Assembly: GCA_006386115.1 (NCBI GenBank)
Contig: VFIW01000014.1
Span: 1-64,000 of the forward strand
DNA length: 64,000 nucleotides
Direction: 5' to 3'
DNA from: Globisporangium splendens
Taxonomy: Eukaryota; Oomycota; Peronosporomycetes; Pythiales; Pythiaceae
Of this stretch, positions 41,701 through 54,433 are shown in pieces. The translations under genes were made by a program, and so were the position numbers. The notes below the pieces were generated by a model that had not been told where the DNA came from, did not search any database, and worked only from the letters and a program-made list of their open reading frames with translations. Each line of letters opens with the position of its first letter. Within the stretch, counting starts at the first letter, position 1.

Positions 41701-43888
41701 GCTCTTCGCGGGTGTGGCGAGCGGTTCTGTCCACATACCGGCAGCCAATGACTTTCGCCTTGTCATTCTGCAGCAGACCTCGAGTGATTGGTGGTCGTTT
41801 TGGCGGGAGGAAGCGCGGCAGCTCGACTTGTAAAGTAGGTGGATCGGATTCCGATCCTGAAGAAGGAATATCACGGCGTGGTACTCTGCTAATGGACCGC
41901 GGTATCCACGAAGTCCGTAGATGGATTCTGCCGTGCGGTCGGCGTACGAAATTCACATACAGCGACGAGTTCAAGAAAGAAGTGTGCCATTTCGCACCAG
42001 GAATGGCTGCCGTGCTGCTGAATTGGTACCATTCGGTGCTGGGAGCGAGGCTGGCGAGCGGGATGCGCGTGTCCGATAAGGAAGATTGAGTGCCCATGGA
42101 CGTCATGGTCATGATGTCTTCTCCCGGCAGAATGACTGGAAGTGGTGTCACTGAGATCGCGGTGTCAAATGTGTACCCTTGCTCAAACACTTTGGCCGCT
42201 ACAGACTCGGGAAAGTACGGTAGTGCGACGCGAAATGTTTCCTCAAAGAGAACCACTCCGCGTGGATGCTGTCGTGATGGATTGCTCTGATCGCTGGTCC
42301 AGTTCCGCGCGTTTGTGGAGAACGCTGGTTTCCCGTTGATGTAGATGACGACATAGAACTTGTTTGGTCGATGATACGGACTTGCTTGGAACAACTGTGA
42401 GCCCACAGAATTGCCCGATACGACAGTGGCGTGGTCTCCGCCGACACCCCGACTTTCCAACTGCAAGACCTGGCTCAGGCATTTGTCTTGCACCTGGAGT
42501 GCTTCCAAGCATTTTGTCAAATGCTCCGCGTGTGTCATCGAGGATGTGGATCCAACTTCAGGGCTTGTGCTGGCATGGGCTCCTCGCTCTGCACAGATTT
42601 CTACCAGTGCATGAAGTTTCGCAAGGTCGATCGTGTCTCTTCGCTGAATAATCTTCACATGATACGGTGGAGTTCCGACCCCGTCGCGGCGATAACAGTC
42701 TTGCAATTCGTTCCACTTTATCACAAGTTGCTGGTGGTACTGCTGGAGCTTCGATAGTTCGTTCAGTGCTTGCTCCGCGTCCGTCAGAGTTTGTGACTCC
42801 CATGCATTTGTGGATTGGACTGCACTATGATGCTCTTCGTTGTCAACGCGTGAAGTTGGTTCGCAGTACTTGTCAATGAATGCCTCAATACGATCCAGAG
42901 GCAGCTTCCACAGTTGCTGCTGCTGCATCTGCCCATAGGTTGTGTACAATGATCTCAACTGGGCGCTGATCTGATCTACCAGCGCGAACGAAACGTGATC
43001 ATCCAGTACGATTTTGTCAATGTAAACCTCCAGCACGGCCGACTGAAAGGCATCAGAACTCACTTGTGTTGGGGTTGACTTTGTTCGAACTGCTCGACGC
43101 GCCGTAGTCTCGCCGAAAAAGGCTCCATCATGAGCATGGTGCGGACTCTCGGTTAGATGAGGTTTGCGTCCGTGAATGAGGTCAGTTAATGGAAAAGGTG
43201 TGGAGATCTTGCTCTCAGCGTCAGCTTCACTTTGCTCTCTTCTCAAACGCTCTTCGAGACGGACAAGTGTGCTCGGGTGAATCTTTGTCAGTTGGTGTCA
43301 TTTCTCTTCGACGAAGAGGCCGCAGTCTTCTTCCTCGACCAGTTCTGTCGTCCATTTGGAATGATGCTTCACAGCAGTGCCTGGGAGCAAATGGACACCA
43401 GGGTGCACGATCGCGTGGTTCTGTTGTTTATTGTTAGCGTCAACTTGGGTTGAGGAGATCGCAGCGGTTGATTTTTTCTTCGTCACGACGAGCCCATGAG
43501 GCTTTAAGTTTGCGCCAGCTTCGGCGTCGGCGTCGGAAGTCTTGTCTTCATCTTCTCGGGAACTAGCCATGGCATTTGCGCCTGTGTCGTCCTCCGGGTC
43601 CTGTGGCGCATTCTTTGGTTCCTGCTTCTTCTTTGCCAGGAAGCGGTTGGTGGCGATCAACGAACGCATTTTCGCGTTTTGGTTGGTTTGGCGCTGCTTT
43701 TCGAGCTCATCGCGCAGCTCTGTGTCACTCCGACGGCGTCGGCGCGACGTTGGACTTGCCATCTCTTCGACCCTGCTGTTGTTGCCATTGTTCTCGGTCA
43801 CGCCGGCGCCTTGTCGTTGAGTCTTCCGCGGCGATGTGTCCTCGTCCACTTCTGGGGATTCTTCCGTTTTGTCTCCTGCCGTGCGCAT
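38780..43888 (-). pseudogene. CC2D2A: Decayed CC2D2A (ciliary transition-zone protein) gene
   Basis: From the ATG at 43888 one minus-strand frame can be followed to about 39163, broken by five in-frame stops: TGA 43300-43298, TAA 41512-41510, TGA 40993-40991, TGA 40936-40934 and TAA 39811-39809. Homology continues straight through, for example LYIQVQKAINVPVR (C2 strand) just after the fourth stop and KLVRFVNLIPF right after the fifth. Near 39163 the frame slips by one base into RHLEELEAHMQG. That frame runs to a GC..AG intron (38972-38897) and the last exon (38896-38780), with NVEFALAVHV and VLSVWVYFVSL as in animal CC2D2A. Domains in order are charged N-terminus, coiled coil, C2 and transglutaminase-like (NAGDCEEHAVLLCNYF). 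CC2D2A builds the transition zone at the ciliary base. Unseen introns or sequence errors remain possible. Confidence 0.7.
38897..38972 (-). other. GC..AG intron in CC2D2A
   Basis: 76 nt with donor GCAAGT and acceptor TGCTGTAG. Joining the flanks keeps phase 0 and restores the conserved C-terminus (VVDMVKNT | NIHWNERANVEF). GCAAGT is the canonical form of the rare GC donor. Confidence 0.75.
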
Positions 43889-43969
43889 CGTTGATGGTCT
43901 GTGTGGAGTCAAAGCGAGGTTCAACTGAAAAGAAAAGCTTGCCACAAAATCTGTGGTGGATCTTGAAAG

Positions 43970-44009
43970 GTCACGTGTGACTGGAGCAGCTAATTCAGTC
44001 ACATGTGAC
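43970..44009. promoter_or_regulatory. Two E-box-like palindromes in a 143-bp divergent promoter
   Basis: GTCACGTGTGAC (43970-43981) and GTCACATGTGAC (43998-44009) differ by one base and lie 28 bp apart, in the 143 bp between the CC2D2A and peroxiredoxin-like start codons. The second is a perfect palindrome. They look like sites for a dimeric basic-region factor. This is inference from sequence only. Confidence 0.4.
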
Positions 44010-44031
44010 CTTTGCAGGACTTGACAGAGGC

Positions 44032-44715
44032 ATGGCGCCGGTGGTGACGAAGGAACTGCAGATCGGCGCGAAGCTGCCGAATATCATCGGCCAGACGCAG
44101 GTCGGTGTCGTGCGAGTCCATGACTACATGGACGGTGCCTGGGGCGTGCTGTGCACGTTCCCACAGACTCACCACCCCGTGTGGATGACCGAACTGGGCA
44201 TGATGCAGAAGCTCAAAGACCAGTTCGACGCTCGCAGTTGCCGCCTCCTGGCGCTCAACATTGACTCTGTCAAGCAGCAGGAGCACTTTCTCCAAGGCGT
44301 GAACGAGACGAAAGACGTGAAAGTGAGCTTCCCCGTCATCGCTGACGAAAACGGAGAGATCTCGCGCACGTTGGGGCTCGTTCCCGCGAGCGCCACGAAG
44401 CACGCTGCTGACTTGCACCGACTGCCGTTTGGGTGCACGATCGTGCTGGACATTGATCTCACGGTGCGGTTCTTATCGTACTACCCGATCTGCGTTGGCC
44501 GCAACTTTTACGAAGTGCTGCGCGCTGTGGACGCCTTTCAGCTCGCCATTTTCAACCAGGTGGTGACCCCGACCAACTGGAAAATCAATGAAGACGTGTT
44601 CGTGGAGCCCGACATCACCAGCGACGCCGCCAAGAAGCTCTTTCCACAGGGATTTCATGAGATTAGACCTTACTTGCGCATTACAGCGTCGCCAGCTATC
44701 AATGACGAGAGGTAG
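44032..44715 (+). CDS. Peroxiredoxin-6-like protein lacking the peroxidatic cysteine
   Basis: 227 residues in one exon, full length for 1-Cys peroxiredoxins (human PRDX6 is 224). The thioredoxin-like fold is complete, including the long C-terminal arm (FNQVVTPTNWKINEDVFVEP). The active-site segment, usually FTPVCTTELG, reads HHPVWMTELG, so the peroxidatic Cys is Trp51 and the nearby Thr is His. The GDSWG motif that forms the PRDX6 phospholipase serine reads MDGAWG, so that serine is also gone. Both known activities should be lost although the fold is well kept, so it may be a pseudoenzyme with a binding or regulatory role. The start ATG at 44032 is the first one consistent with the family N-terminus. 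Confidence 0.85.
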   Translation: MAPVVTKELQIGAKLPNIIGQTQVGVVRVHDYMDGAWGVLCTFPQTHHPVWMTELGMMQKLKDQFDARSCRLLALNIDSVKQQEHFLQGVNETKDVKVSFPVIADENGEISRTLGLVPASATKHAADLHRLPFGCTIVLDIDLTVRFLSYYPICVGRNFYEVLRAVDAFQLAIFNQVVTPTNWKINEDVFVEPDITSDAAKKLFPQGFHEIRPYLRITASPAINDER

Positions 44716-44814
44716 AGTGACCACGGTACATACATTATGAATACTCGACGTTACCCAAAAGAGTTTGTTTTCCTCCCAACTATTACCGAGATACCTAACC
44801 TTGATGCCTCGCAA

Positions 44815-47800
44815 CTAACGATCCGATGGCGATGGCCCTGGAGGTTGTTGCTGCTGCATTTGCATGTGGTGATGTGATCCTGCTGACGTGTCTCGCTCAA
44901 GACTTGGAGGCAGCCCGCCAGACCTCTGTTGGTGCTGCTGCTGCATCATCTGGAGATGGTGGTGAAGAGCTTGATGCTGTAGTTGTTGTTGCTGCTGCAT
45001 CTGCTGGTGGTGCTGATACTCTTGCTGTTGCTGATGTTGCTGGAGGTGGTGCTGTGCTTGCACTGAAAACTGTTGCTGCTGCATCTGCTGGTGAGGATGC
45101 TGCGCTTGAAGCTGCTGTTGCGGGTGCGGCTGGTACTGTTGATGATGGTGCTGTTGAAGCTGGTGGTGCTGTTGGTGAACTGCACTGCTGTACCGCGCTG
45201 CGTTTGCAACCATATCCATCGCTTGCTGGCGAGCCTGCTGTGCCTCTTGAAGAGCTCGAGCCGCGGCAGCAGCTGCCGCTGCAGCACGTGCTGCTTCTTC
45301 TTCTGCGCGTCGAGCGAGATGCTCTTTCTCCATTGCTGCGCGACGAAGCATCTCAGCTTCCTCTTCATACCTCATATGGTGTTGGTAGGTCCAAACCATA
45401 TCTTGAGATTGCTGATGAGCTGGTGACGGGATCGGAAGCGATGGACCTCTGTTGCCTGCGCTAGAAGTTATAGGACCAGAGACACTAGGTGCTATTGTAC
45501 TCGTCGTGTCAGGTGCACTCGGTCTATGGACATCAGCACTTGATTTGGATATCTGGTGGGCGTGACCATGAGCAGCAGGTTTGTTGTCATCGTCGCCGGG
45601 ATGGCTGCTGTTCAAGACAGACCCGATTGACGCTCGAGATGAGGCTTCTCTTTCACCATGTTGACTCGAGCTACCCATACCAGTGGCATCATAGTACCGA
45701 GTAGATTGAACATGAGCTTGTTGCATCACTGGTGACTGGTGACTTGGACTTCGATGCTCTGGCGATGCAACGTTGAGCAGGTTCGACATCAAACCCATAC
45801 GACTACCGGTGTTAGCGGTTCTCCTTGGTAGCAAATGAGCAGTTGGACTTTGGCCAGAGTTCTTCGATTGACTCAGATCGGATGGAGCAAGTGGCAATCC
45901 GGATGGTCGGTGATGTACGTTGTGAGGAGAATCTTGATGCATCACATTCGTTGTTGACACTAACTCGGTTGCCTCACGCGGCGTCACTGATCGGGGAGAC
46001 TCGGAATCATTCAAAATTGACGAGAACGACATTCGACTTGAAGGAGGAATGCGAACTGTTTGCTTTGGAGGTGATGGAACAGACACTCTGTCACTGACTT
46101 CATCACCAGGATGGCCGCTCTGTTGAGAAAGATGTGCTGCGCTTGTAGCAACTTCGTTCTTCGCATTATCAGCCGCAGAGCTTCCAGGTTCCGATTGACC
46201 TCGACCAATCATGCTAGGGCTTGCCATGTGATACACATTTGGATGTCCTCCATCAAGTCGACTGCCCTCTCCACTGTGAGCAGCCATTGCTTGTACCGGG
46301 CTAGTTTTGACGTTTGCTTGAGACGAATGCGGATTTAACATGCCACCTCCTCCAGCGACGTTACCCATCATTGCAAGATTTAGCATCGCGCGAGATGAAG
46401 TATCGCGATGAGAAAGTAAATTAGCGCCGACTGACATCAGATTGCTTGGTGGATTACTTCCGTCCGATCGTGCTGATGTGCTCTCAAGTCCAGAAGAATC
46501 CAGCATGCTGTTGTACTGTCGATTCGCACCACTTGGAAGGCTCAATTGGGCAGCTGCAGCTGTCACCGCATGCGGATGAGAATGCGGATGAGCCATTGGG
46601 TGATACATACTTGGATGTGCCATTTCTCCATACGCGCTTCTCGCTTGTTGCATTTGCATCTGCATTGCATGAGAATGAGATGCCTGGGGGTGCCCTTGAG
46701 GATGTCCATGTGCCGCTCCTGCTTGCTGGAGAGAGTGCTGGAATGACAAATGCTGCTGAGTCACTTGATGCGCGTGACTTTGTTGAGCAGGATGCCCGCT
46801 AGGATGCCGAGAATACTGAAGCACTCTGGAGTTTGCAGGTGCTTTCATCTGGCTATCATGATAAGGACTGCCACTTCCAATGCTTTCTCCCGTCACGCCT
46901 TGAGGCTTTTGCTGTTGTTGCATGTGCATCATTTGCAGATGGTGCTGCATGTTCAGTAGCTTGAAATAACGCTCTGAGCTCGACGCACTGCTCATCAGAT
47001 CACGTGATGCTTGTTGTCCGCTATGAGCTTGCATCATCGATAATGATGGAGTTACCAAGTCAACGGCAGCAATAACATTCTGCATACTTGCCGGGATAGA
47101 ATGAACACCTTGAAGTGAAGCGGAACTGTCGAGGACAGCCATGGCGCCAGTCGAGACAACAGGGATTGAAGATGGAACTGGGCTGGAGCTTGTAATCTGC
47201 ATATCATGAGGTGGTGAAGTCGCACTCGACACAGAGCCAACAGAGCCACTTGCTGAAGTCGAAGATGGAGCGTTCCCACTCGCCCCAGCTGAAGATTTTT
47301 CAATCCTGCGCTTCAGAATGTCTTGCAATCCCAACCGGTTCTTGTAATTCTGGTAATAGTTCTTGATTTGCGCTGCCGTTTTGGTTGGAATACTGTCCGT
47401 CAAAGTAGCCCAATCTTTTCCGTGCATCTGTAAGTGAAAAAAAAAAAAAAGAATCGCAGGTAATTTGAGTTAGCGCGGACGCATTATCCATGCACACTCG
47501 GAGGTTACTCACCGAAAAGAACTTCAAAAAATCAGCTTTCTCTGCTTCCGTCCACTTTTGAACAACACGTTTAGCTGCAGGAGCAGATGCTAATCCACTG
47601 GCACTGGCTGAAGATGCTGGTGTTAATAACGCTGCAACTGGTGGGCTTGGTTCCGGGGTCGGGTTGATAATTGTTGGCATCATCGTCGGCGTTGGTTCAG
47701 GTTGCGGAACAAAAACTCCACTTTCAACACTCACTGTCAATGGCGTCAACTCGGACGCAGCTGTCGCGGCCTGAGGTTTGGGCGAGGAAGTATTAGCGCT

Positions 47801-50800
47801 CTGCACGTGACTGTTGCGCCTGGAGTTCGCTGCTGGGTTACCACTTTTACCGCTTTTCTTCTGAGTTGCCACGGCTTTCTCTTCTCCAGTAGATACGCGA
47901 GGCGAGTTACGATGAGCAGTGCCGACAGCAACTACTGGTGGCGTTGCCAACGACTTCTTTCGCCCAGTTGTTGCTGCTTGGTTGCTTGCTGTAACACCGC
48001 TTCCAGAAGTCGTGGTTAAAAATGTGTCAGATGAGGCTGGAGGAACAGAAGTGGGAGCTGGAGGTTGGGAAGCCGCGTCTTGAATCTTCTTCATTTTTCG
48101 CTGTTGTTTTTGTTCCTTTTTCGTTAACTGAGACGAGGTTCCACCATTGCCATTCTTTGAGCTTGAGTTGCTTCCAGTGTTCGATACAGATTGATTCTTG
48201 ACTTTCAAGGAGACATCTGGGGCATTTTCTACCACATTGGATCGACTACTGTTTCCAGTCGGCTTATCCACCGCAGCAGTGGTCTTGTCGGCATGTTTCG
48301 ATTCCACAGGCAGACGGTATCGTTTTAGTCGCTCGGCAACTGACAGCGTTGACACTTCAAATCCTGTGCTGTAAGAATTGTCGCTCAAAAACTCAGCGAA
48401 GTTCACCAAGAACGGTTGCTGCTGGCCAGTTACAAACTGGGATAGCTTCTGTGAATACAAATCGAGCTGCTGAGCGTCGGTCGCTTCATCATCTGGATTT
48501 GACTTCCGAGCGTCTGCAGCTTCAGATGGTGTTAAAGAGTTCTTCAGATTGCCACTATCAGCTGCTGAAATTGCTGCCAGCGCCGATACACCGTTTAAGC
48601 CACTCGTACTTATACCTTCATCGTCCTTCTTCACTGTATTCCGCAATAACAACTGAGCTCCAGCCGAGCTGATGATATTTTCAGACGCTTGATGTGATCG
48701 AAAGTTTGACGGATGCAGCAATAGGCGCGCAACACGATCAGGGAACTTGACCCCAAGGCAAATAGCCGCGCAAGCAGATAGATTCCAGCAACTCCAAGTA
48801 TTCTTCGAGCCAGCGCCGCGTCTTCGCAACTGCTGCTCTCGAAGAAGAGCCTTGTAATCGACGACCTTCTTCGTTCGATAGTAGAATGCAATGACGTCGC
48901 CTGTAGTCTTGTTGCTGAGGAATGATGAAATCCGTGCAAAGTTTTTCGGATACTGGAGAAATTTGTCGATGTAGATGCATTTCTCCAGATCGTTCCATGG
49001 GTTCACGAGCATCTCTGCCTTTTCGCGCTTCCCCCAGTCATATGCCACACCATTTGACATACAGCTCTGCCCATTGCCAAATCGCACAAAGTATCGTGCC
49101 TCACGCTCTTCATGCGAAATAATCATGTCTGGCACAATGGTTGTCAATGCATTCTTCAATCGCTTCTTTCGCACTTCTTGATCTGCAATTGCCTGAGCTT
49201 TCGCCTGTTCCAGCTTTTCTAAATCGCTCTTGGACTGCAATTCTGCACTTGAGTTGTTTGTTAAACGCGACGACGTCCGAATAACCGAATTGCCCACAGC
49301 TCCAGAATTGTTTCCACCAGCATAACCAATATCAGATCCACCAGTACCGCTACCTCCCGTTCCTGAGGCAAAGATCTGGGGTACACTAGAACTCTGTTGG
49401 TTTGACACACCACCCACAGCATCTCCAGAATTTAAAGCACTTTTTTGCTTCTGCTTCAGCTTTTGCTTGGTGCGCAGTTTGTCTTGGCGCTTCCGATCCT
49501 TTTCCATCTTCTTCACGCGCTGTTTCCACATCTTTTTCAAATCCACATACTCACGTGCAAGCTTCTTCAAGTGTTCATGGCGCAAACGATTGCGTGTTCG
49601 CACTTTCAACCGAATACTGTCTCTGAGTTCCAACCCGCGAGCTAGATTCTCATGATAGAACGGATAATCAGATGGCTGTCGGTAAATGGTGGCAACCACT
49701 TCGCCGTTCACAATTCTCTTTGGAACTTGGTCATTGGCTATGGTGGACTTTCGCGCATTCTCAGAGAATACACTTGCCACCAGCTCAACGAATGCTGGGT
49801 CAACTGCAACCTTGACAGGAAGAACACCACTACTCACAGACTCGGGCACATCTTCCATCGGAGTTTCTTCTTTCAAAGTGGCACTTCCACTTTGACTTTC
49901 GGTCTTCAGCTCGACCTTTGCCATTTCTTGAGCTCCGTCTGCGTGATGGTCGCTTGATAATGAAACAGAAGCAGCTTCTGCCTCCATGACGACCTTCTGC
50001 AGCAATCGGATGTGCTTCTTCACGCTTGATATATCAGAGTCCAGGCCATCAATAGATGACAAAATCTCCTCCTTCGAAGGCTTACTTGGAGAACCGTTCT
50101 CTAGCTTCCCCTCTTCAGTTGCTTCTTCTACTTTCATAATGACGTCTTCGGAACCCTTTGCTGCACTGTCTTGAGGTGGCAATGGCAAGTTAGTTTGCAA
50201 AACTGCTTGTTCATCTTGAACAGGAATCTTTGTCTCACACTCGTCGCTCTGCACCACTTCACCCGACTTGATTGACGTCAACTCTGTGACACTCTCAGCG
50301 ACGCCCTGACTGTCGACTACAGCAGTTGCAGCAACCTCTCCTGCACTATGACTGGATACGACAGAACTTGTTGGGCTATTCGTAGCTGTTTGTTGCATCA
50401 ATCCTTCACCCCAACCAATGCGAGGACGCTTCGGCGGTTGGGTAGGAGGTGAGGATGCAACAAGTCCTTGACCCCAGCCCAATCTTGGCCGCTTACTGTT
50501 CTTTGTTGGCGTCGGAGACCCCGTGTCAGCCTCTGGATCGTCAAACAAAGATGTCGGTCGCAGCGCGCTACTAGGAAGAGGTATTTCAGGCAGCTCTGGA
50601 AGATCTTCTCGCATTTCACTATCGTCTGGTGTTGTAGAAGCCGCATTACCTTGAGAACGTTGAGAGGCAATTGCACCTTTAACGTCCTTCCACTTTTCTC
50701 GTTCAAGAGTGTGTTGAACAACCCGAGACTCTTTCTTCGTACTCTCATTATGTTTCTGTTCTTCCCGCCGCATTCGTTTCCTTTGATCATCAAATGGCAC

Positions 50801-53800
50801 TCGCGAAGGTGAGTCGCTTGACATCGACGATGGAAATCGTGAACCTGACACACTTGTTGAAGCCGTAAAAGATCTGGACTTCGACAGAGACGGATGCATA
50901 CGCTCTCCACGCTCGGAGCTAAATGATCCATGCCGTTCGAGAGTATGGTGACCACGCTGAGGTGAATTACGCATTCGATCCGAAAAGTCCGAGCGGTAAT
51001 TGAAATCGCCTCCACGCCGTTCTTGGGGACCTGCACTTGATGACGTTGGACGCTGTTGACCTTTATCACTGTGGCTGGCACCTTTTTGGCTACTGCTGTG
51101 CGAATGGCTAGCCGAGGTAGACATTGAGAATGATGCGGTACGAGGCTTTATATCCAATTTCTCTGAAGATAGGATATGAGAGTCATTTCGATGCGCCGTT
51201 TTTTCGTCGGTTGAACTCACTCTTCGTGCTGATTCTGGCTCTTGTTGGTCTCGGCTCACTGGAGTTGAACGTTTGTTTGAGCCTGTGAGAGAAGCAATAC
51301 TGTCTCTCACTTCGACATCTCCTGAGCTTCGTGAACCCGTTTTGCTTGCCTCAACAACAATAGACCCATCCACCTTCGATGAAGATCCGTGATCTGCTGC
51401 CTCAGCACTCGTTTGTGGTGATAAGTTCACAACTGCTTTTTTCTCCTCGGCCAAATCACGAACAGTCAGCATTCCTGCTTGAGAATCTGTCACGTCTGAA
51501 GAATGTTGCTTCTCTTCTTTTACAACGACTTCAGAAGCCGTTTGCTTCGGATCATCATGATGTTCGCTACTTGAAAAAGCGTCTTCTCGCTTATCCTGTA
51601 CGCCATCTGCCCCACTTTGCGTTTCACCCTCCTCCATGCTGACACTATCGTCCACATTTTTCGCGACGTCGATCCGATCAGATTTCTCCCCCTGTCGCTC
51701 ACCGGCGGTAGAAACAATCTCTCCGGGCTGGTTATTCACTGTCTCATCAAGTTTCGGTTCAGTCGGCTTGGTTGCATCCACGTCCATTGCAGTAGCTCCA
51801 TCATCTGCAGAGATAGTAGAATCATCATCTTCAGCTCCAGCTTTTTCAACATCTTGTGTCTTCTTGTCGGGTGTTTCGCTGATTACGTCACGTTCCATTT
51901 CATCCATAACAGGTGCACTGGAGGTTCGATCTTCGCACAGTTCCAAAGACACAGCTGTGCTGCTTGGCTCGCTTTCACGCTGGCTGGATGCCGATTCGAT
52001 TTGCACTTCGCTCGCACTTGACACGATCCCCTCCACAACGACAGTCGCACTGGGCGTAGCGTCATCAGAGAGAGCAGTTTGATCCCGTTCACTTTGCGGC
52101 GAAGTGAGACGAGCAACTTCTTCAGCAGCTGTACCAGGAGGTGGCTCAGTTTCGCTCGTGGGTGCGTCGGTCTCCCCCACGCGAGAATCAACAACTACCG
52201 AATACGAAGTTTGAACATCCTCCATCAAGACGTCGACTGGCTCAGATCTGTTGGTTTCGGTTTCCGTCTCCACCTCAGCACTTGAGCTATCTCTCATGTC
52301 AGTGTCGATCATACTCTCAGTCACTTCTGTTCGGCTGCGTTCTTCATCGGCAAGTATCGCATCACCTGATTGAGCATTCGTCGCATGTTCGTCTTGCAAC
52401 AAATCGTTTTTGTCATTCGACGTAGTATCATCCGGAACGGACACCATGTCAGCATCTTCATCAGGCTTTGCCGAATCTAGCGCTTCATGACAGGCAACTG
52501 CTTCCTTGACGTTGGACTCGATGCTCATCGAGTTTTGTTCGTCAGCATTAGTCGACTGTTTCTCCTTCAAAGTCGTATCTTCGTCCTCCAACTGCTCTGT
52601 TACGCTTGGTCTACGATCTGACTCGTTTTGCTTTACATCGATCTCGACACCGGCATCAGCTTGATCCAACTGCTTCACATCATTTTGAGCAGATTCCATC
52701 TCATTTTGCGCTTTCGAATCGATATCCTCATCGGACACAAAAAATGAATCCTTGGCAGTAGGCTTTTCATTCGCGCTGCTGTCATCGCGAGCATCTTGGG
52801 ACTCCTTAGGAGTTGAAGCTCGGCTGCCACTAGCACTGCTGGTTGAGTTAAAGTGAAAGCTGGGACGAGGAGGTAGTGTCCGCGCACTCAGCAAAAGGTC
52901 ACGCTTGGCTTTTGTATCAAGACCACCCGGCGGTAAGGAGTCACGTTCTGATCCACCTCGGCGCTCTTTGTCGCTGTCTCGATCTTCTTTCTTGCGATCC
53001 GTTGCTCGATCTCCAGCCTCGCCCCTCCTATCTTCAGCTGGACCAGTTGGGTCATTTAGCCTTGACAAAACAGAACCACTTCGTCGTGCATTGTCAGGAC
53101 CAGCATTCGGATTCCGAACCGGGGCACCACTATCACGATCATGCTCTCGCTCACGGAAATTGCGATCACGAAAACTCCCGCCAGCAGCCCCGCCACTTGG
53201 ATGTGACCCATCTGCACTCCCTCGATCTCGGCTTTCGGAGCGCCGTGAGCCGTAACGGGAGTCGTTGCCGCCTGCTTTGCTGTAGTTCGACGGGAAACGG
53301 GGATCTTTCTGGAAAAAGCGATTTCTTTCTCCTCCTCCTCCTCGACCGAACGAACTGTAGCGGCCACCACTTCCGCCGCTACCTCCAGTTCTGCTCGCAG
53401 GCCAGTTGCCGCCGCGTCCAACACTAGAATCTCGATCGCGGCTTCGACCACGTCCGTCGTAGAAGTCGTTGCTCGAGTTTCGGTCGTAGAAGTTGCTCAT
53501 ACCGCGACCTCGACCTCCTGCCCGGTCTGGATAGTGGCTGCCTCCGCCAGCACGCGAGCCGCGGTCCCACCCGCCAGTGTCTCTGAAAGCACTGCGGGGA
53601 CCGCGAGGAGACCACGAACGCGAACGGGACCTCGAGCGCGATCTGGAACGCGACATGGATCGTGGGGAACGCGAACGGGTACGAGACCTGGATCGTGATC
53701 GCGTCCTTGATCGCGAAGGGGATCTTGAAATGGATCGACCACGTGGTCGAGAGAAATTTCGCTCCCGATGGTACTGACTGCTTTCGAAATAGCGTGACTG

Positions 53801-54433
53801 CGATCCATGACGCTTGAGATATCCGCCAGCGCCGCCGCTACCGCCACCACCGCCGCCACCACCGCTGTTGCTGCCAGCGCTACCAGCAGTATTACCGTGA
53901 AAGTTTCCGCGACCTCCATTTCCATAGAACCGTCCCCCAAAGCGCCCCCCGCCACGATTAACTCCTACACATGCTTATTCATGTTCAAATATTAGTCTTC
54001 GATTGCGCGCCACGATAACACAAGTTCACGCACCTGGCGACGCTCGTCGAGGGCCCGACGGATTACCCAAGTTGTTGCTGTTATTACCGGAGTCGGCTGG
54101 TCTCGATCGATTTCCTGCGCTGCCCCCTGCTGTTCCGCGTTCCTGCGCGGTGTTCCCACTGTTATTGTTGTTGCTGTTGTTTCCGGCCCCCGTCTGCACC
54201 GACGGCGAGTTCTGTGCTGAGGACGACCGCGTATTGTTCCCCGCTTGCGTATTGCTATTATTGCTCGATTGGAGACTCGTCGCCATGTCTTTCTTCGCGC
54301 GACTGCTGGACGTATTCAGCTGAATGATCCGCGATTTCTTCGTCGTCACCACCGCGCCACTGCCAGCGGCGCTCGCACTCGCACTCGCATTCCCTCTGGG
54401 CGTCCTCCGCCTGCTGTCGTCGTCATCCGCCAT
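44815..54433 (-). CDS. Giant two-SANT corepressor-like protein (NCoR/SMRT/Snt1 type)
   Basis: Three exons (54433-54034, 53964-47513, 47427-44815) give 3154 residues. Residues 1-135 are Asn/Ser-rich. Exon 2 opens with Gly-rich and RS/SR-repeat segments and then a long acidic, Ser-rich disordered region. SANT1 (about 1790-1840) reads PWNDLEKCIYIDKFLQYPKN, then FYYRTKKVVDYK. SANT2 is split by the last intron (about 2268-2312): KWTEAEKADFLKFFS|MHGKDW, then TKTAAQIKNYYQNYK. The C-terminus is Gln/His-rich with poly-Q runs and a Glu/Ala coiled coil. Paired SANT domains of this type occur in NCoR/SMRT and yeast Snt1, which hold histone deacetylase complexes. The RS-like N-terminus is unusual for them. 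A 14-A tract lies in the last intron. Confidence 0.82.

Noticed and set aside
38780..43888. Selenocysteine or reassigned stop codons as the reason for in-frame TGA/TAA in CC2D2A
   Set aside because: Both TGA and TAA occur, the family has no conserved Cys/Sec at these sites, and TAA, TGA and TAG all terminate intact genes in the same window.
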